Notes: generated by a model from the sequence alone, not told the origin. 15,933 nucleotides of DNA from Planctomycetaceae bacterium (GCA_016795125.1 JAEUIG010000572.1:1-15933); one strand, 5' to 3'. Shown: positions 7,148-14,528, counted from the first letter of the stretch. A program made the numbers and translations.

Positions 7148-7531
7148 ATGCCGACTCCAGAAGAATCCCTCCTCGACGCCAGCCGCAAGCTCCTCAAGTC
7201 CATCGATGCCGGCGACTGGAACGCCTACGCAGCCCTGTGTGACGACTCGCTGACCTGCTTCGAACCGGAAGCGGAAGGGCACCTCGTCGCCGGGATGCCG
7301 TTTCACAAGTTCTACTTCGACCTGCCGCCGTCGAAATCGCCGCGGCTGTCGTCGATCAGCTCACCGGACGTGCGCGTCATTGGCGAGGTCGGCATCGTCT
7401 GCTACGTGCGGCTGGTGCAGAAGCTGGACGCCGGCGGCGCACCGATCACGGCGACCGTCAGCGAGACCCGCATCTGGCAGCGCCGCGGCGACGCCTGGAA
7501 GCACATTCACTTCCATCGCTCGCCAGCGTGA
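7148..7531 (+). CDS. CaMKII-association-domain / NTF2-like protein
   Basis: The protein is 127 residues and begins with a helical stretch (SLLDASRKLLKSIDAGDWNAY, split here only for description). It then has LTCFEPEAEGHLVAGMPFHK and FYFDLPPS, and ends WKHIHFHRSPA. The TCFEPEA-G-LV-G-FH-FYF pattern and terminal HFHRS match the calcium/calmodulin-dependent kinase II association domain, a branch of the SnoaL/NTF2-like cone fold that forms oligomers through its beta-sheet. Bacterial versions stand alone without a kinase, as here, and their ligand or reaction is not established. No signal peptide is present, so it is probably cytoplasmic. The ATG at 7148 is the first good start. The gene converges on the methyltransferase-like gene 101 bp downstream. 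Confidence 0.8.
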   Translation: MPTPEESLLDASRKLLKSIDAGDWNAYAALCDDSLTCFEPEAEGHLVAGMPFHKFYFDLPPSKSPRLSSISSPDVRVIGEVGIVCYVRLVQKLDAGGAPITATVSETRIWQRRGDAWKHIHFHRSPA

Positions 7532-7541
7532 TGGATTGTTC

Positions 7542-7630
7542 ATCGTTTAGGGTTGATCGTTTATCGACGCTGTCCTGCCGCCGGCGCGACTCAGCAATCG
7601 ATAAACGATAAACCATCAACGATAAACGAT
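7542..7630. repeat. Direct and inverted CGATAAACGAT 11-mers between convergent genes
   Basis: CGATAAACGAT occurs at 7599-7609 and 7620-7630, its reverse complement at 7556-7566, and a partial copy (ATCGTTTAG) at 7542-7550. The cluster is AT-rich in a GC-rich setting and fills the gap between two convergent genes. The copies could pair as a long stem with a 32-nt loop. A role in bidirectional termination is possible but not shown. Confidence 0.65.
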
Positions 7631-7632
7631 TT

Positions 7633-8283
7633 TCAGAACACGCCCGGCACCAGCCGCCAGCGGATCCTCGCGGCAAACTCGCGGTACGCCGGGTCCTGCA
7701 GCAGGAACCGCTCTTCCGCCCGCAGTCGCAGCACCCACAGCGCGACGGCGACGGCGTACACGCCGATGTTGTACGCCGATGGATGATTGATGACGTATCC
7801 GAGGAACGCCACGACATAGCTGCAGTACAGCGGGTGGCGAATCCAGCGATACAGGCCGCCGGTCTGGATGCCGCGATTCGCCGGCACCATCCCGATGCTG
7901 CGATTGAGCGACAGCATCGCCAGCACCTGCAGTCCCAGTCCGGCAAACTGCAGCGCCTGGCCGACCAGCAGGTCGTGTCCGGTCGTATCCGGCCGAAAGA
8001 ACACGATCGCGTACGTGCCGGCGATTCCCACCAGCCAGTCGTACAGCGAAAAGCTGGTTTCCTTCGGCAGCCGGCGGATCAGGTAGAACACGACGTCCGT
8101 CGAAACCTTTGCCAGCAGCAGCAGCGTGCTGAGCCGGAAATCAGCCGTCACGGCGCGTCCCTGTTCCATCGCAAACTGCAGGAACAGCAACGACAGGACG
8201 ACGTTGCACGTGATCTCCCAGATCAAACGCCCGCCGGCGAGCGATTGCGAAGGAGACGACACTGTCGGCGCGGGAGCGGACAT
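7633..8283 (-). CDS. Isoprenylcysteine carboxyl methyltransferase-like (ICMT/PEMT) membrane protein
   Basis: The protein is 216 residues from an ATG at 8283. About five hydrophobic segments are visible, near 24-40, 52-70, 82-97, 105-125 and 154-187. The C-terminal signature is RHPLY at 149-153, then Glu190-Glu191 followed by RFLLQDPAYREFAARIRWRL. RHPxY plus the later acidic pair and the Y-x(n)-R segment is the S-adenosylmethionine-binding signature of integral membrane ICMT/PEMT-type methyltransferases. Bacteria generally lack prenylated CaaX proteins, so the substrate is unknown and may be a lipid or small molecule. It ends at 7633, facing the CaMKII-association-domain gene, and stands alone on its strand. 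Confidence 0.8.
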   Translation of the reverse strand: MSAPAPTVSSPSQSLAGGRLIWEITCNVVLSLLFLQFAMEQGRAVTADFRLSTLLLLAKVSTDVVFYLIRRLPKETSFSLYDWLVGIAGTYAIVFFRPDTTGHDLLVGQALQFAGLGLQVLAMLSLNRSIGMVPANRGIQTGGLYRWIRHPLYCSYVVAFLGYVINHPSAYNIGVYAVAVALWVLRLRAEERFLLQDPAYREFAARIRWRLVPGVF

Positions 8284-8697
8284 GGGGAACGGAGCAGGGG
8301 ACCGGGGTCAGACAATCGCGTCCTCGTTCCCAAGCTCTGCTTGGGAATGCACTGTCCGCGAAGCTCTGCTTCGCGTCGCGAGGATGCGCACACACATGGC
8401 ATAAGACGCTACCGCGCAGGCAGTTGCACGCCCTGGTTTTCTCGCCTCGCCAGCAGATTCGCCAACGGGTTGTGTTGCGTTTCCAAGCCTGCGCGGCGCA
8501 TCCCGCAGCATCCGCGCAGGCAGCACATCCCTCAGGCTCGCGCGGACGTTGCCGCTTCGCAACATCCCCGCACAGTCGCACCCCGCAGGAGTGCCCGCTG
8601 CGAACTAGCTTTCCAGAGCGGTTGATCACGTCTTCGCCGAACTGCGCGCCGACGGTGATCGCCCACACCATGACCCGTTGCGGGAGACGAAACACCC
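8284..8697. other. Long gap with double hairpin and GC-rich repeats; no convincing gene
   Basis: This 414-bp region lies between divergent genes. It holds the double hairpin at 8327-8375 and CCGCGCAGGCAG as direct copies at 8412-8423 and 8512-8523, exactly 100 bp apart. It also holds a 10-bp inverted pair, GCCTGCGCGG (8487-8496) with CCGCGCAGGC (8512-8521). Frames are open on both strands, but their translations are Arg/Ala/Cys-rich without family character and I do not call a gene. Promoters for the genes at 8283 and 8698 must lie here. Confidence 0.55.
8327..8375. repeat. Tandem hairpins with shared AAGC-TCT-GCTT tips (element D)
   Basis: Two hairpins stand side by side. TTCCCAAGC/GCTTGGGAA (8327-8335 with 8339-8347) and CGCGAAGC/GCTTCGCG (8357-8364 with 8368-8375) each close on the loop TCT. 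Their upper stems are identical and their bases differ. An inverted partial copy of the middle of this element is at 8972-8995. Confidence 0.7.
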
Positions 8698-8862
8698 ATG
8701 TTCCCACTCGACGCGTTCACGCTGGCGTACATCGGTCCTGAGACGGCGCTCCCCGTCGCATCCGCGCTCGCGGCCGCCGCCGGCGTCGTCCTGACGTTCT
8801 GGCGCTACATCCGCATGCTGCTGTCCCGCTGCTGGCGGTTCGTCACGCGCCGCGCAGAGTAG
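8698..8862 (+). CDS. 54-residue membrane microprotein upstream of phosphodiesterase genes
   Basis: An ATG at 8698 opens a 54-codon frame ending in TAG at 8860-8862. The product starts MFPLDAFTLAYIGPETALPV and is followed by one hydrophobic segment (about residues 17-35). It ends in a basic, aromatic tail (FWRYIRMLLSRCWRFVTRRAE, in two parts: FWRYIRMLL and SRCWRFVTRRAE). The pattern AYIGP, one helix, then an Arg-rich tail is, from memory, like small proteins that sit beside alkaline-phosphatase-family genes in several bacterial phyla. The next gene here is of that family, 193 bp downstream. The helix and positive-inside tail predict an N-out or cleaved N-terminal arrangement. Function is unknown; scaffolding or anchoring of the neighbouring enzymes is a guess. 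Confidence 0.65.
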   Translation: MFPLDAFTLAYIGPETALPVASALAAAAGVVLTFWRYIRMLLSRCWRFVTRRAE

Positions 8863-8971
8863 TCGGCTCGCGCCGCGAGTCGAGCGTACGGGCGCTGCTT
8901 GCAAACACGTCGTCGGACACCGCCGATCGACTCCGCCCGCGGAGCAAGCGGATGACCTCGCCCGAACCCCG

Positions 8972-8995
8972 GCTTCGCGGACAGCGCATTCCCAA
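8972..8995 (-). repeat. Inverted partial copy of element D
   Basis: These 24 bases match the reverse complement of 8341-8364 at 23 of 24 positions (one C/T difference, in GGACAGCGCATT). The flanking hairpin tips of element D are missing, so this is a truncated or decayed copy. Together the two copies bracket the gap and the 54-residue gene in inverted orientation. Confidence 0.65.
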
Positions 8996-9023
8996 TCGAA
9001 GCCCAGGATTCAGTAGTCCTGTC

Positions 9024-9044
9024 CCTCGACCCTAGACCCTAGAC
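9024..9044 (+). repeat. Heptamer tandem CCT(C/A)GAC just before a start codon
   Basis: Three 7-mers run head to tail: CCTCGAC (9024-9030), CCTAGAC (9031-9037) and CCTAGAC (9038-9044). They are followed by CCTCACCCCCC and the ATG at 9056. The array occupies the place where a Shine-Dalgarno would be, and no purine-rich ribosome site is present. Confidence 0.7.
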
Positions 9045-9055
9045 CCTCACCCCCC

Positions 9056-10867
9056 ATGCACCGCCGCGTGGTCATCGTCGGTTTCGACGGCCTCGAACCG
9101 TCGCTCGTCGAGTCGCTGCTGGCGGCCGGCGAGCTGCCGCGCTTCGCCGAACTCCGACGGCGCGGCGGGATGTCACGAGTCGAGACCACCACGCCCGCGC
9201 AGACTCCTGTCGCCTGGTCGACCTTTGCCACCGGAGTGAATCCGGGCCGGCACGGCATCTTCGATTTCCTGAGGCGCAACCCTGGCACGTATCTGCCCGA
9301 ACTCGGACTGACACGCTACGAACAGAAGAACGCCTTCGTCCCGCCGAAGGCCGTCAACCAGCGGCGCGGCCGGACGATCTGGGAATACCTGTCGGATGCG
9401 GACGTGCCGTCGGTCGTCATCCGCTGCCCGTGCATGTATCCGCCGGCGCCCATCAAGGGACGCGTGCTCTGCGGCATGGGCGTGCCGGACGTGCGCGGCG
9501 GCCTCGGCACTCCCACGTTCTTCACAACCGATTCGCAATGCCCGCCGCGCGAAAGCGAAAACGTTGCGCGCCTGGTAAAGGCCGGCGCCGACCGCTACCT
9601 CGGCCTGCTGCCCGGCCCGCACAACGCCCGCAAGGGCGGGTCGTTCGAATGCGAACTCGTGTTTCACGTGAAACACTCCGCACAACAGGTCACGGTTGAA
9701 GGCGCGCAACCTCTCGTGATTCCCGTCGGAGGGTGGAGCGACTGGCTGCACGTCTCGTTCAAGACCGGCCTGCTCCAATCGGTGCGCGGAATGGTCCGGC
9801 TGCATGTTCGGCAAATCGAACCGCAACTGGAGATCTATGCGTCACCCGTGAACTTCGAACCCGGCGCGCCGCTGTTCCCGATCAGCTCGCCGCCGGAGTA
9901 CGCGGCGCAGATCGAACGCGAACTCGGCACGTATTACACGACCGGGATGGTCGAGGATCACACCGGCTTCGGCAACGACCGCATCGACGAGCACGCGTTC
10001 CTCGCGCAGTGCGCCGACGTCTACCGCGAGCGCGAAGCGATGCTGCTGTGGGAACTCGAGCGTCAGACTGATGGCTGCGTGTTCTGCCTGTTCGACACAC
10101 CGGACCGCGTGCAGCACATGTTCTGGAAGCACCACACGGCCGCGGCAGGAGATTACCGCGACGTCGTGGCTGCGCAATACCGGCGGTGCGATGAGACGCT
10201 CGGCAAAGTGCTGGAACGAGCCGGCCCGGAGACGCTGGTCATTGCGCTCTCGGATCACGGATTCGGCAGCTTTCATCGCGGCGTGAACTTGAACTCCTGG
10301 CTCCACGAACAAGGCCTGCTGGCGTTCAAAACGGGTGAGTCCACGACTGAACACGGCGAGTTCTTCCGTGATGTCGACTGGTCGCGGACGCAGGCGTACG
10401 CCGTGGGGCTCGGCGGCATCTATCTGAATCGCGCCGGTCGCGAGCGGAACGGCATCGTGTCCGACAGCGACGCTGCTCCGCTGGCCCGGCAGATCGCCGA
10501 CCGCATTGCGGGCCTCGTCGATGCGCCGCAGCAGGGGGTCGCCGTGCGGCGGGCGCGCCTGCGCGACGACGTCTACTCGGGAGAACTGGCGGAAGAAGCG
10601 CCGGACGTGCTGGTCGACTTCGCCGCCGGGTATCGCGCCTCATGGCGAACGGCGCTCGGAGGCGCCGCCGAATGCGTCATGGAAGACAACACCCGGGCCT
10701 GGGCCGGCGATCACATCGTCGATCCGGAACTCGTCCCCGGCGTGCTGCTGATGAGTCAACCGTATCGCGGCGAAAGCGCCCGGCTGCTCGACATGGCGCC
10801 GACCGTGCTGAAGGCCCTCGGTCTCCCGCCGCAACCTGCGTTTGAAGGACAGGCACTGCTCGCATGA
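9056..10867 (+). CDS. Type I phosphodiesterase/nucleotide pyrophosphatase family enzyme (alkaline phosphatase superfamily)
   Basis: The protein is 603 residues. Recognisable metal and active-site positions are Asp11 in GFDG, the probable nucleophile Thr50 in AQTPVAWSTFATG, Asp347/Asp350/His354 in FDTPDRVQHMFW, Asp400-His401 in SDHGFG, and His553 in GDH. This is the two-zinc architecture of bacterial phosphodiesterase/nucleotide pyrophosphatase (AP superfamily) enzymes, which hydrolyse phosphodiester or pyrophosphate bonds. A middle insertion (about 150-290) is variable. There is no signal peptide or membrane helix, so it is probably cytoplasmic. It overlaps the next family member by 4 bp (ATGA) and follows a microprotein gene. 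The substrate cannot be read. The ATG at 9056 lies directly after a C-rich heptamer array. Confidence 0.88.
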   Translation: MHRRVVIVGFDGLEPSLVESLLAAGELPRFAELRRRGGMSRVETTTPAQTPVAWSTFATGVNPGRHGIFDFLRRNPGTYLPELGLTRYEQKNAFVPPKAVNQRRGRTIWEYLSDADVPSVVIRCPCMYPPAPIKGRVLCGMGVPDVRGGLGTPTFFTTDSQCPPRESENVARLVKAGADRYLGLLPGPHNARKGGSFECELVFHVKHSAQQVTVEGAQPLVIPVGGWSDWLHVSFKTGLLQSVRGMVRLHVRQIEPQLEIYASPVNFEPGAPLFPISSPPEYAAQIERELGTYYTTGMVEDHTGFGNDRIDEHAFLAQCADVYREREAMLLWELERQTDGCVFCLFDTPDRVQHMFWKHHTAAAGDYRDVVAAQYRRCDETLGKVLERAGPETLVIALSDHGFGSFHRGVNLNSWLHEQGLLAFKTGESTTEHGEFFRDVDWSRTQAYAVGLGGIYLNRAGRERNGIVSDSDAAPLARQIADRIAGLVDAPQQGVAVRRARLRDDVYSGELAEEAPDVLVDFAAGYRASWRTALGGAAECVMEDNTRAWAGDHIVDPELVPGVLLMSQPYRGESARLLDMAPTVLKALGLPPQPAFEGQALLA

Positions 10868-12327
10868 AGATCCTCGTCATCGGACTCGACGCGGCCGTTC
10901 CCGAACTCCTGCTGCAGGACCCGGAACTTGTCAACCTGCGCCGGCTCATGGAAGCCGGCTGCTACGGCTCGCTGGAAAGCATCGTGCCGCCGATCACCGT
11001 GCCGGCCTGGATGTGCATGGCCACCAGCCAGGACCCCGGCTCGCTCGGCGTCTACGGGTTCCGCAACCGCCGCGATCACTCCTACGACGGGCTGGAAATC
11101 GTCAACGCACGTTCGGTCCGCGCTCTGTCGCTCTGGGACCAGATCGCCATGGAAGGCAAGCGGGCGACGATCGTCGGCGTGCCGCCGAACTTTCCGCCGC
11201 GCAAGACCAGCGGAGCCTCGGTCGGCTGCTTCCTCACTCCCGACACGCAGACCCAGGTGTTCACGTTCCCGGAACGGCACAGCGACGAGATTCGTGCGCT
11301 GGTCGGCCAGTACCCGGTCGACGTCAAGGGGTTCCGCACCGAGAACAAGGCCTGGCTGCATGAGGAAATCCGCACGATGACGGCGAAGCACTTCGCCGTC
11401 GTGCGGCATCTGCTGACCAGCACCGAGTGGGACTACTTCCAGTTCGTCGAGATCGGCTTGGACCGGATTCAACACGGCTTCTGGAAGCACCACGATCCGC
11501 TGCACCGGCAGCATGTGCCGGGTTCGCCGTTCGAGAACGTCATCCGCGACTACTACCGGCAGCTTGACGACGAGATCGGCGCGATCCTCGAACTGCTCGA
11601 CGAGGAGACGGCCGTACTGGTCGTGTCCGATCACGGCGCGCGGCGGCTCGACGGCGGGTTCTGCGTCAACGAGTGGCTCATCCGCGAAGGCGACCTGGCG
11701 CTCCACTCCTACCCGGAGAAGGTCACGCCGTTCGCGCAGCTCGACGTGGACTGGGACCATACGCGGGTCTGGAGCGAAGGGGGCTACTACGCCCGCGTCT
11801 TCATGAACGTCAAAGGACGCGAGCCGCGCGGAACGATCGCGCCGCAGGACTACGAAAAGGTCCGTGACGATCTCAAGGCCCGGCTCGAAGCGACAGTCGA
11901 CGACGAAGGGCGTCCGCTGGGGACGCAGGTGTTCCGGCCGGAAGAGGTGTACCGCGACGTCCGCAACGTCGCACCGGACCTGATCGTGCATTTCGGCGGG
12001 CTGGCGTGGCGGTCCATCGGCGGCGTCGGCTATCCGCAGCTTCACATCCAGGAGAACGACACCGGCCCGGACGATTGCAATCACGCGCAGTTCGGAGCGT
12101 TCGCCTTGGCGGCGCCCGGCTGCCCGCTGCTGGGAGAAGTCCACGGCGCGCATCTGCTGGACATCGCCCCGACGCTGCTGTCGCTGGGCGGCTATGACAT
12201 CCCGCCGACCATGCAGGGCACGTCGCTGCTGTCGCGTGACGGAGAACTGGTCGGCGCGGGAGTGGGCTACAGCGAAGACGAAGAAGCCCTCGTGCGCAGC
12301 CGGCTCAGCGGGCTGGGATATATCTAA
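10864..12327 (+). CDS. Second phosphodiesterase/nucleotide pyrophosphatase family enzyme (alkaline phosphatase superfamily)
   Basis: The protein is 487 residues and a shorter paralogue-like neighbour of the preceding gene. Key positions are Asp9 in IGLDA, Thr45 in PPITVPAWMCM (probable nucleophile), Asp200 and His204 in LDRIQHGFWKHH, Asp256-His257 in SDHGARR, and His407 in CNHAQFG. The C-terminus, SEDEEALVRSRLSGLGYI, is typical of the bacterial subfamily. No signal peptide is seen. Its ATG overlaps the upstream stop (10864-10867), so the two products are likely made in fixed ratio and may work on the same substrate or as a complex. A gap of about 330 bp with a hairpin repeat then separates it from a sulfatase-fold gene. 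The reaction is inferred from family only. Confidence 0.88.
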   Translation: MKILVIGLDAAVPELLLQDPELVNLRRLMEAGCYGSLESIVPPITVPAWMCMATSQDPGSLGVYGFRNRRDHSYDGLEIVNARSVRALSLWDQIAMEGKRATIVGVPPNFPPRKTSGASVGCFLTPDTQTQVFTFPERHSDEIRALVGQYPVDVKGFRTENKAWLHEEIRTMTAKHFAVVRHLLTSTEWDYFQFVEIGLDRIQHGFWKHHDPLHRQHVPGSPFENVIRDYYRQLDDEIGAILELLDEETAVLVVSDHGARRLDGGFCVNEWLIREGDLALHSYPEKVTPFAQLDVDWDHTRVWSEGGYYARVFMNVKGREPRGTIAPQDYEKVRDDLKARLEATVDDEGRPLGTQVFRPEEVYRDVRNVAPDLIVHFGGLAWRSIGGVGYPQLHIQENDTGPDDCNHAQFGAFALAAPGCPLLGEVHGAHLLDIAPTLLSLGGYDIPPTMQGTSLLSRDGELVGAGVGYSEDEEALVRSRLSGLGYI

Positions 12328-12656
12328 GGGGACTGTGGTTAAGGGATAGGGGACAGCCCGACGGTGGGGCAATGGCCTCTTGGACAACACAAGTCGGCCA
12401 GTGAGGTTCAAGGTCCGAAGGACCGGCACGACATAGCCGGCGGCGTAAGCCGCCGGAACCAACTGATCGATGGGCAGCCCCCAACGGGGGCGATACTCAG
12501 CGATGTTGTGTCGCCCCCGTTGGGGGCTGCAACCGTATTCTCGCATCACGACCGTGGGCTTACGCCCACGGCTACGACGTATCGCCTCTTCGAGGCTTGG
12601 TTTCACTCCGTTCGCTCTCCATTTTCTCCGTTACCTCCTGTTCATTGTCCATTCCG
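12328..12656. other. Intergenic region carrying composite hairpin repeat copy B
   Basis: The first 84 bp (12328-12411) show no recognisable structure. The repeat occupies 12412-12597, and a 59-bp pyrimidine-rich leader (12598-12656) precedes the sulfatase-fold start. The repeat could attenuate readthrough from the upstream phosphodiesterase pair or sit in the leader of the downstream gene. Confidence 0.6.
12412..12597 (-). repeat. Composite GTAG-bounded hairpin repeat, copy B (REPIN-like)
   Basis: On the minus strand: the same 29-nt end as copy A (12597 down to 12569), with GTAG at 12575-12572; stem 1, CCGTGGGC/GCCCACGG, on a GTAA loop (12571-12564 with 12559-12552); a 20-bp perfect central stem (12530-12511 with 12493-12474, 17-nt loop); stem 3, CCGGCGGC/GCCGCCGG (12456-12449 with 12444-12437); then CTAT and a mini-hairpin GGTCC-TTC-GGACC (12424-12412). 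The distance from stem 1 to the central stem is 21 nt in both copies. The central stem is unrelated in sequence to that of copy A. Confidence 0.8.
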
Positions 12657-14528
12657 ATGAGCGCCACCTCGTCAATTGACGCACCGCCGATGCCGGCGCC
12701 GCGGCCGCTGTCGCCGGCCGAGACGCGGTGGAGTGCCCTGCGCGGCAGTGCGCAGTGGCGAGTCCGCGATGTCGTCTGGCTGTCGGCGGCCTCCGGCCTC
12801 GCAGCGGGGTGGATCGAATCGCTGTACTGGTGCGTCAAGCGGTTCGCGCTGCATGACTTCACCTACGTGCACGACGACGTGTACTGGATGTCGCCGCTCG
12901 CGCATCTCGTCCTGTTTCTGCTCGTGGGTCTTCCGTTGGGATGGCTGGTGCGGCGCGTCGGACATCCGGTCGCCGGAATGTTTGCCGTCGTGCTGCTGAC
13001 CATGGCCGCCGGGTTGTGCGCCCTGCAACTCTTCCCGCAGGTGCATCAACTGGCGCAACTGCTGCTCACGCTCGGCGCTGCGACCCAGGTGGCGCGCTGG
13101 TGCGACCGTCACCCCGTCTACTCGCGGATCGCGGCCCGCCGAACGGCGATGGGATTGTCGGCCCTGGCACTGCTGCTGGCGGCCGGACAGGTCGGACATC
13201 GTCGTTACTCGGAACACCGGGCGGTGACCGCTCTGCCAGTCCCGCAGTCGCCGTTGCCGAACGTGCTGCTGATCGTGCTGGATACCGTCCGCGCCGATGC
13301 GCTCGGGGCGTATGGCGCCGAGGGAGACTCCACGCCGAACCTTGACCGACTGGCGGCGCGCGGCGTCTTGTTCGAGCAGGCGGCGAGCACCGCGTCCTGG
13401 ACGCTGCCCGCAACCGCCTCGCTCATGACGGGCCGGCTGCCCGGCGACCTGTCGGCCGACTGGCTGACGCCCCTCGATTCGCGGCCCAAAACGCTCGCCG
13501 AATCGCTGCGAGATCACGGCTACCTCACCGGGGGAATGGTCGCCAACTACAAGTATGCCACCGCGGAAACCGGGCTGGCGCGCGGCTTCAGCCGTTACGA
13601 TTCGCACTCGTATTCGCCCGCCGAGTTCGCGGCCTGCACCGCCGTCGGGCGGCTGCTGTTCTTCAGCAGAGTGTTGCCGAACTACGGCTGCTACGGCGAT
13701 CCCGTCCGCCGCAGCGCGCGGGAAATCAATGACCGATATCTCGACTGGGCGGACAGCCATCCGGACCGCCCGCACTTCGCATTTCTCAACTACCTCGACG
13801 CCCACGACCCGTACGCCGCGCCCGCGCCGTTTGACACGCATCGGCCGCAGTCGCAGGACGAGCGGTCGCTGCTGCGATTCTGGTGGTTTCTCGAGCGCGA
13901 GTCCCTCACTGCCGACGAAGCCACCCTGGCGCGGGATGCCTATGCCGACTGCGTCCGCTATCTCGACAGCGAGATCGGCCGGCTGATTGACGAGCTTGAG
14001 GCGCGCGGCGCGCTCGACAACACGCTGATCGTCGTCACCGCCGATCACGGCGAGCACTTCGGCGAACACGACCTGTGGCTGCACGGCAACAGCCTGTACG
14101 AACCGCTCGTGCATGTGCCGCTGATCGTCGTTGCTCCGCAGACAGCGCCGGAAGGGCGGCGGGTTACGGCGCCGGTTTCGACGGCGGACGTTGCGGCCAC
14201 GATTCACCAGCTGCTCGGATTTCCGGGCGCCGATTTTCCCGGCCGATCGCTCGACCCGACGTGGCATGGAATCCTGGAGACGCCGCGTCCCGTCTATGCG
14301 GAAGTCCTGACGCCGCCGATCACGCCCCCCTGCCAGGGGGCGTCGCCGATCTTCCGCGGTTCGATGCGGTCCGTGCGACTGGGCGACCTGAAGCTGATCC
14401 GCAACGAAGACGGCGGCGAAGAGCTGTTCGATCTCGCGAGCGACCCCGACGAAGCGGTGAACCTCGCAGCGTTGCCGGAGCATGCCGCCACGCTACAAGA
14501 GCTGCGTGACATGCTGAACGCGCGCTGA
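12657..14528 (+). CDS. Membrane-anchored sulfatase-fold hydrolase with Thr nucleophile
   Basis: From the ATG at 12657 the protein is 623 residues. The N-terminal third has about five hydrophobic segments (near 38-58, 82-98, 105-126, 131-147 and 163-180). From residue 200 it is a sulfatase/alkaline-phosphatase fold: NVLLIVLDTVRADALGAYG (Asp209), TPNLDRLAARG, SWTLPATASLMTG, NYLDAHDPY, and TADHGEHFGEH (Asp463, His464). The C-terminus (LGDLKLIRNEDGGEELFDL, then DPDEAVNLA) is the sulfatase C-terminal strand region. The formylglycine site C/S-x-P-S-R is replaced by Thr249-Leu-Pro-Ala-Thr. Arylsulfatase chemistry is therefore unlikely, and phosphatase or phosphotransferase chemistry, as in LtaS/EptA-type enzymes, is more plausible. 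An odd number of helices would place the domain outside the cytoplasm. A TTG at 12597 lies in the repeat and was not chosen. Confidence 0.85.
   Translation: MSATSSIDAPPMPAPRPLSPAETRWSALRGSAQWRVRDVVWLSAASGLAAGWIESLYWCVKRFALHDFTYVHDDVYWMSPLAHLVLFLLVGLPLGWLVRRVGHPVAGMFAVVLLTMAAGLCALQLFPQVHQLAQLLLTLGAATQVARWCDRHPVYSRIAARRTAMGLSALALLLAAGQVGHRRYSEHRAVTALPVPQSPLPNVLLIVLDTVRADALGAYGAEGDSTPNLDRLAARGVLFEQAASTASWTLPATASLMTGRLPGDLSADWLTPLDSRPKTLAESLRDHGYLTGGMVANYKYATAETGLARGFSRYDSHSYSPAEFAACTAVGRLLFFSRVLPNYGCYGDPVRRSAREINDRYLDWADSHPDRPHFAFLNYLDAHDPYAAPAPFDTHRPQSQDERSLLRFWWFLERESLTADEATLARDAYADCVRYLDSEIGRLIDELEARGALDNTLIVVTADHGEHFGEHDLWLHGNSLYEPLVHVPLIVVAPQTAPEGRRVTAPVSTADVAATIHQLLGFPGADFPGRSLDPTWHGILETPRPVYAEVLTPPITPPCQGASPIFRGSMRSVRLGDLKLIRNEDGGEELFDLASDPDEAVNLAALPEHAATLQELRDMLNAR

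Noticed and set aside
8424..8741. Open frames on both strands in the gap before the microprotein.
   Set aside because: The translations are Arg/Ala/Cys-rich, overlap repeats, and have no recognisable motif. They overlap the better-supported 54-residue gene.
6824..12597. A CRISPR array or transposon ends formed by the hairpin repeats.
   Set aside because: The copies are thousands of bases apart with ordinary genes between, without regular spacers, a transposase or target-site duplications.
10756..12606. A 616-codon open frame on the minus strand.
   Set aside because: It is antisense to the second phosphodiesterase gene, and its first codons are translated hairpin repeat copy B. The resemblance of its start to the frame at 6801-7015 reflects the shared DNA repeat, not a protein family.
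12597..12656. A TTG start adding 20 residues to the sulfatase-fold protein.
   Set aside because: The TTG lies at the edge of repeat copy B, and the added residues look like translated leader. The ATG at 12657 is preferred.
12672..14483. A 603-codon open frame on the minus strand.
   Set aside because: It is the antisense shadow of the sulfatase-fold gene, with low-complexity Arg/Gln-rich translation.
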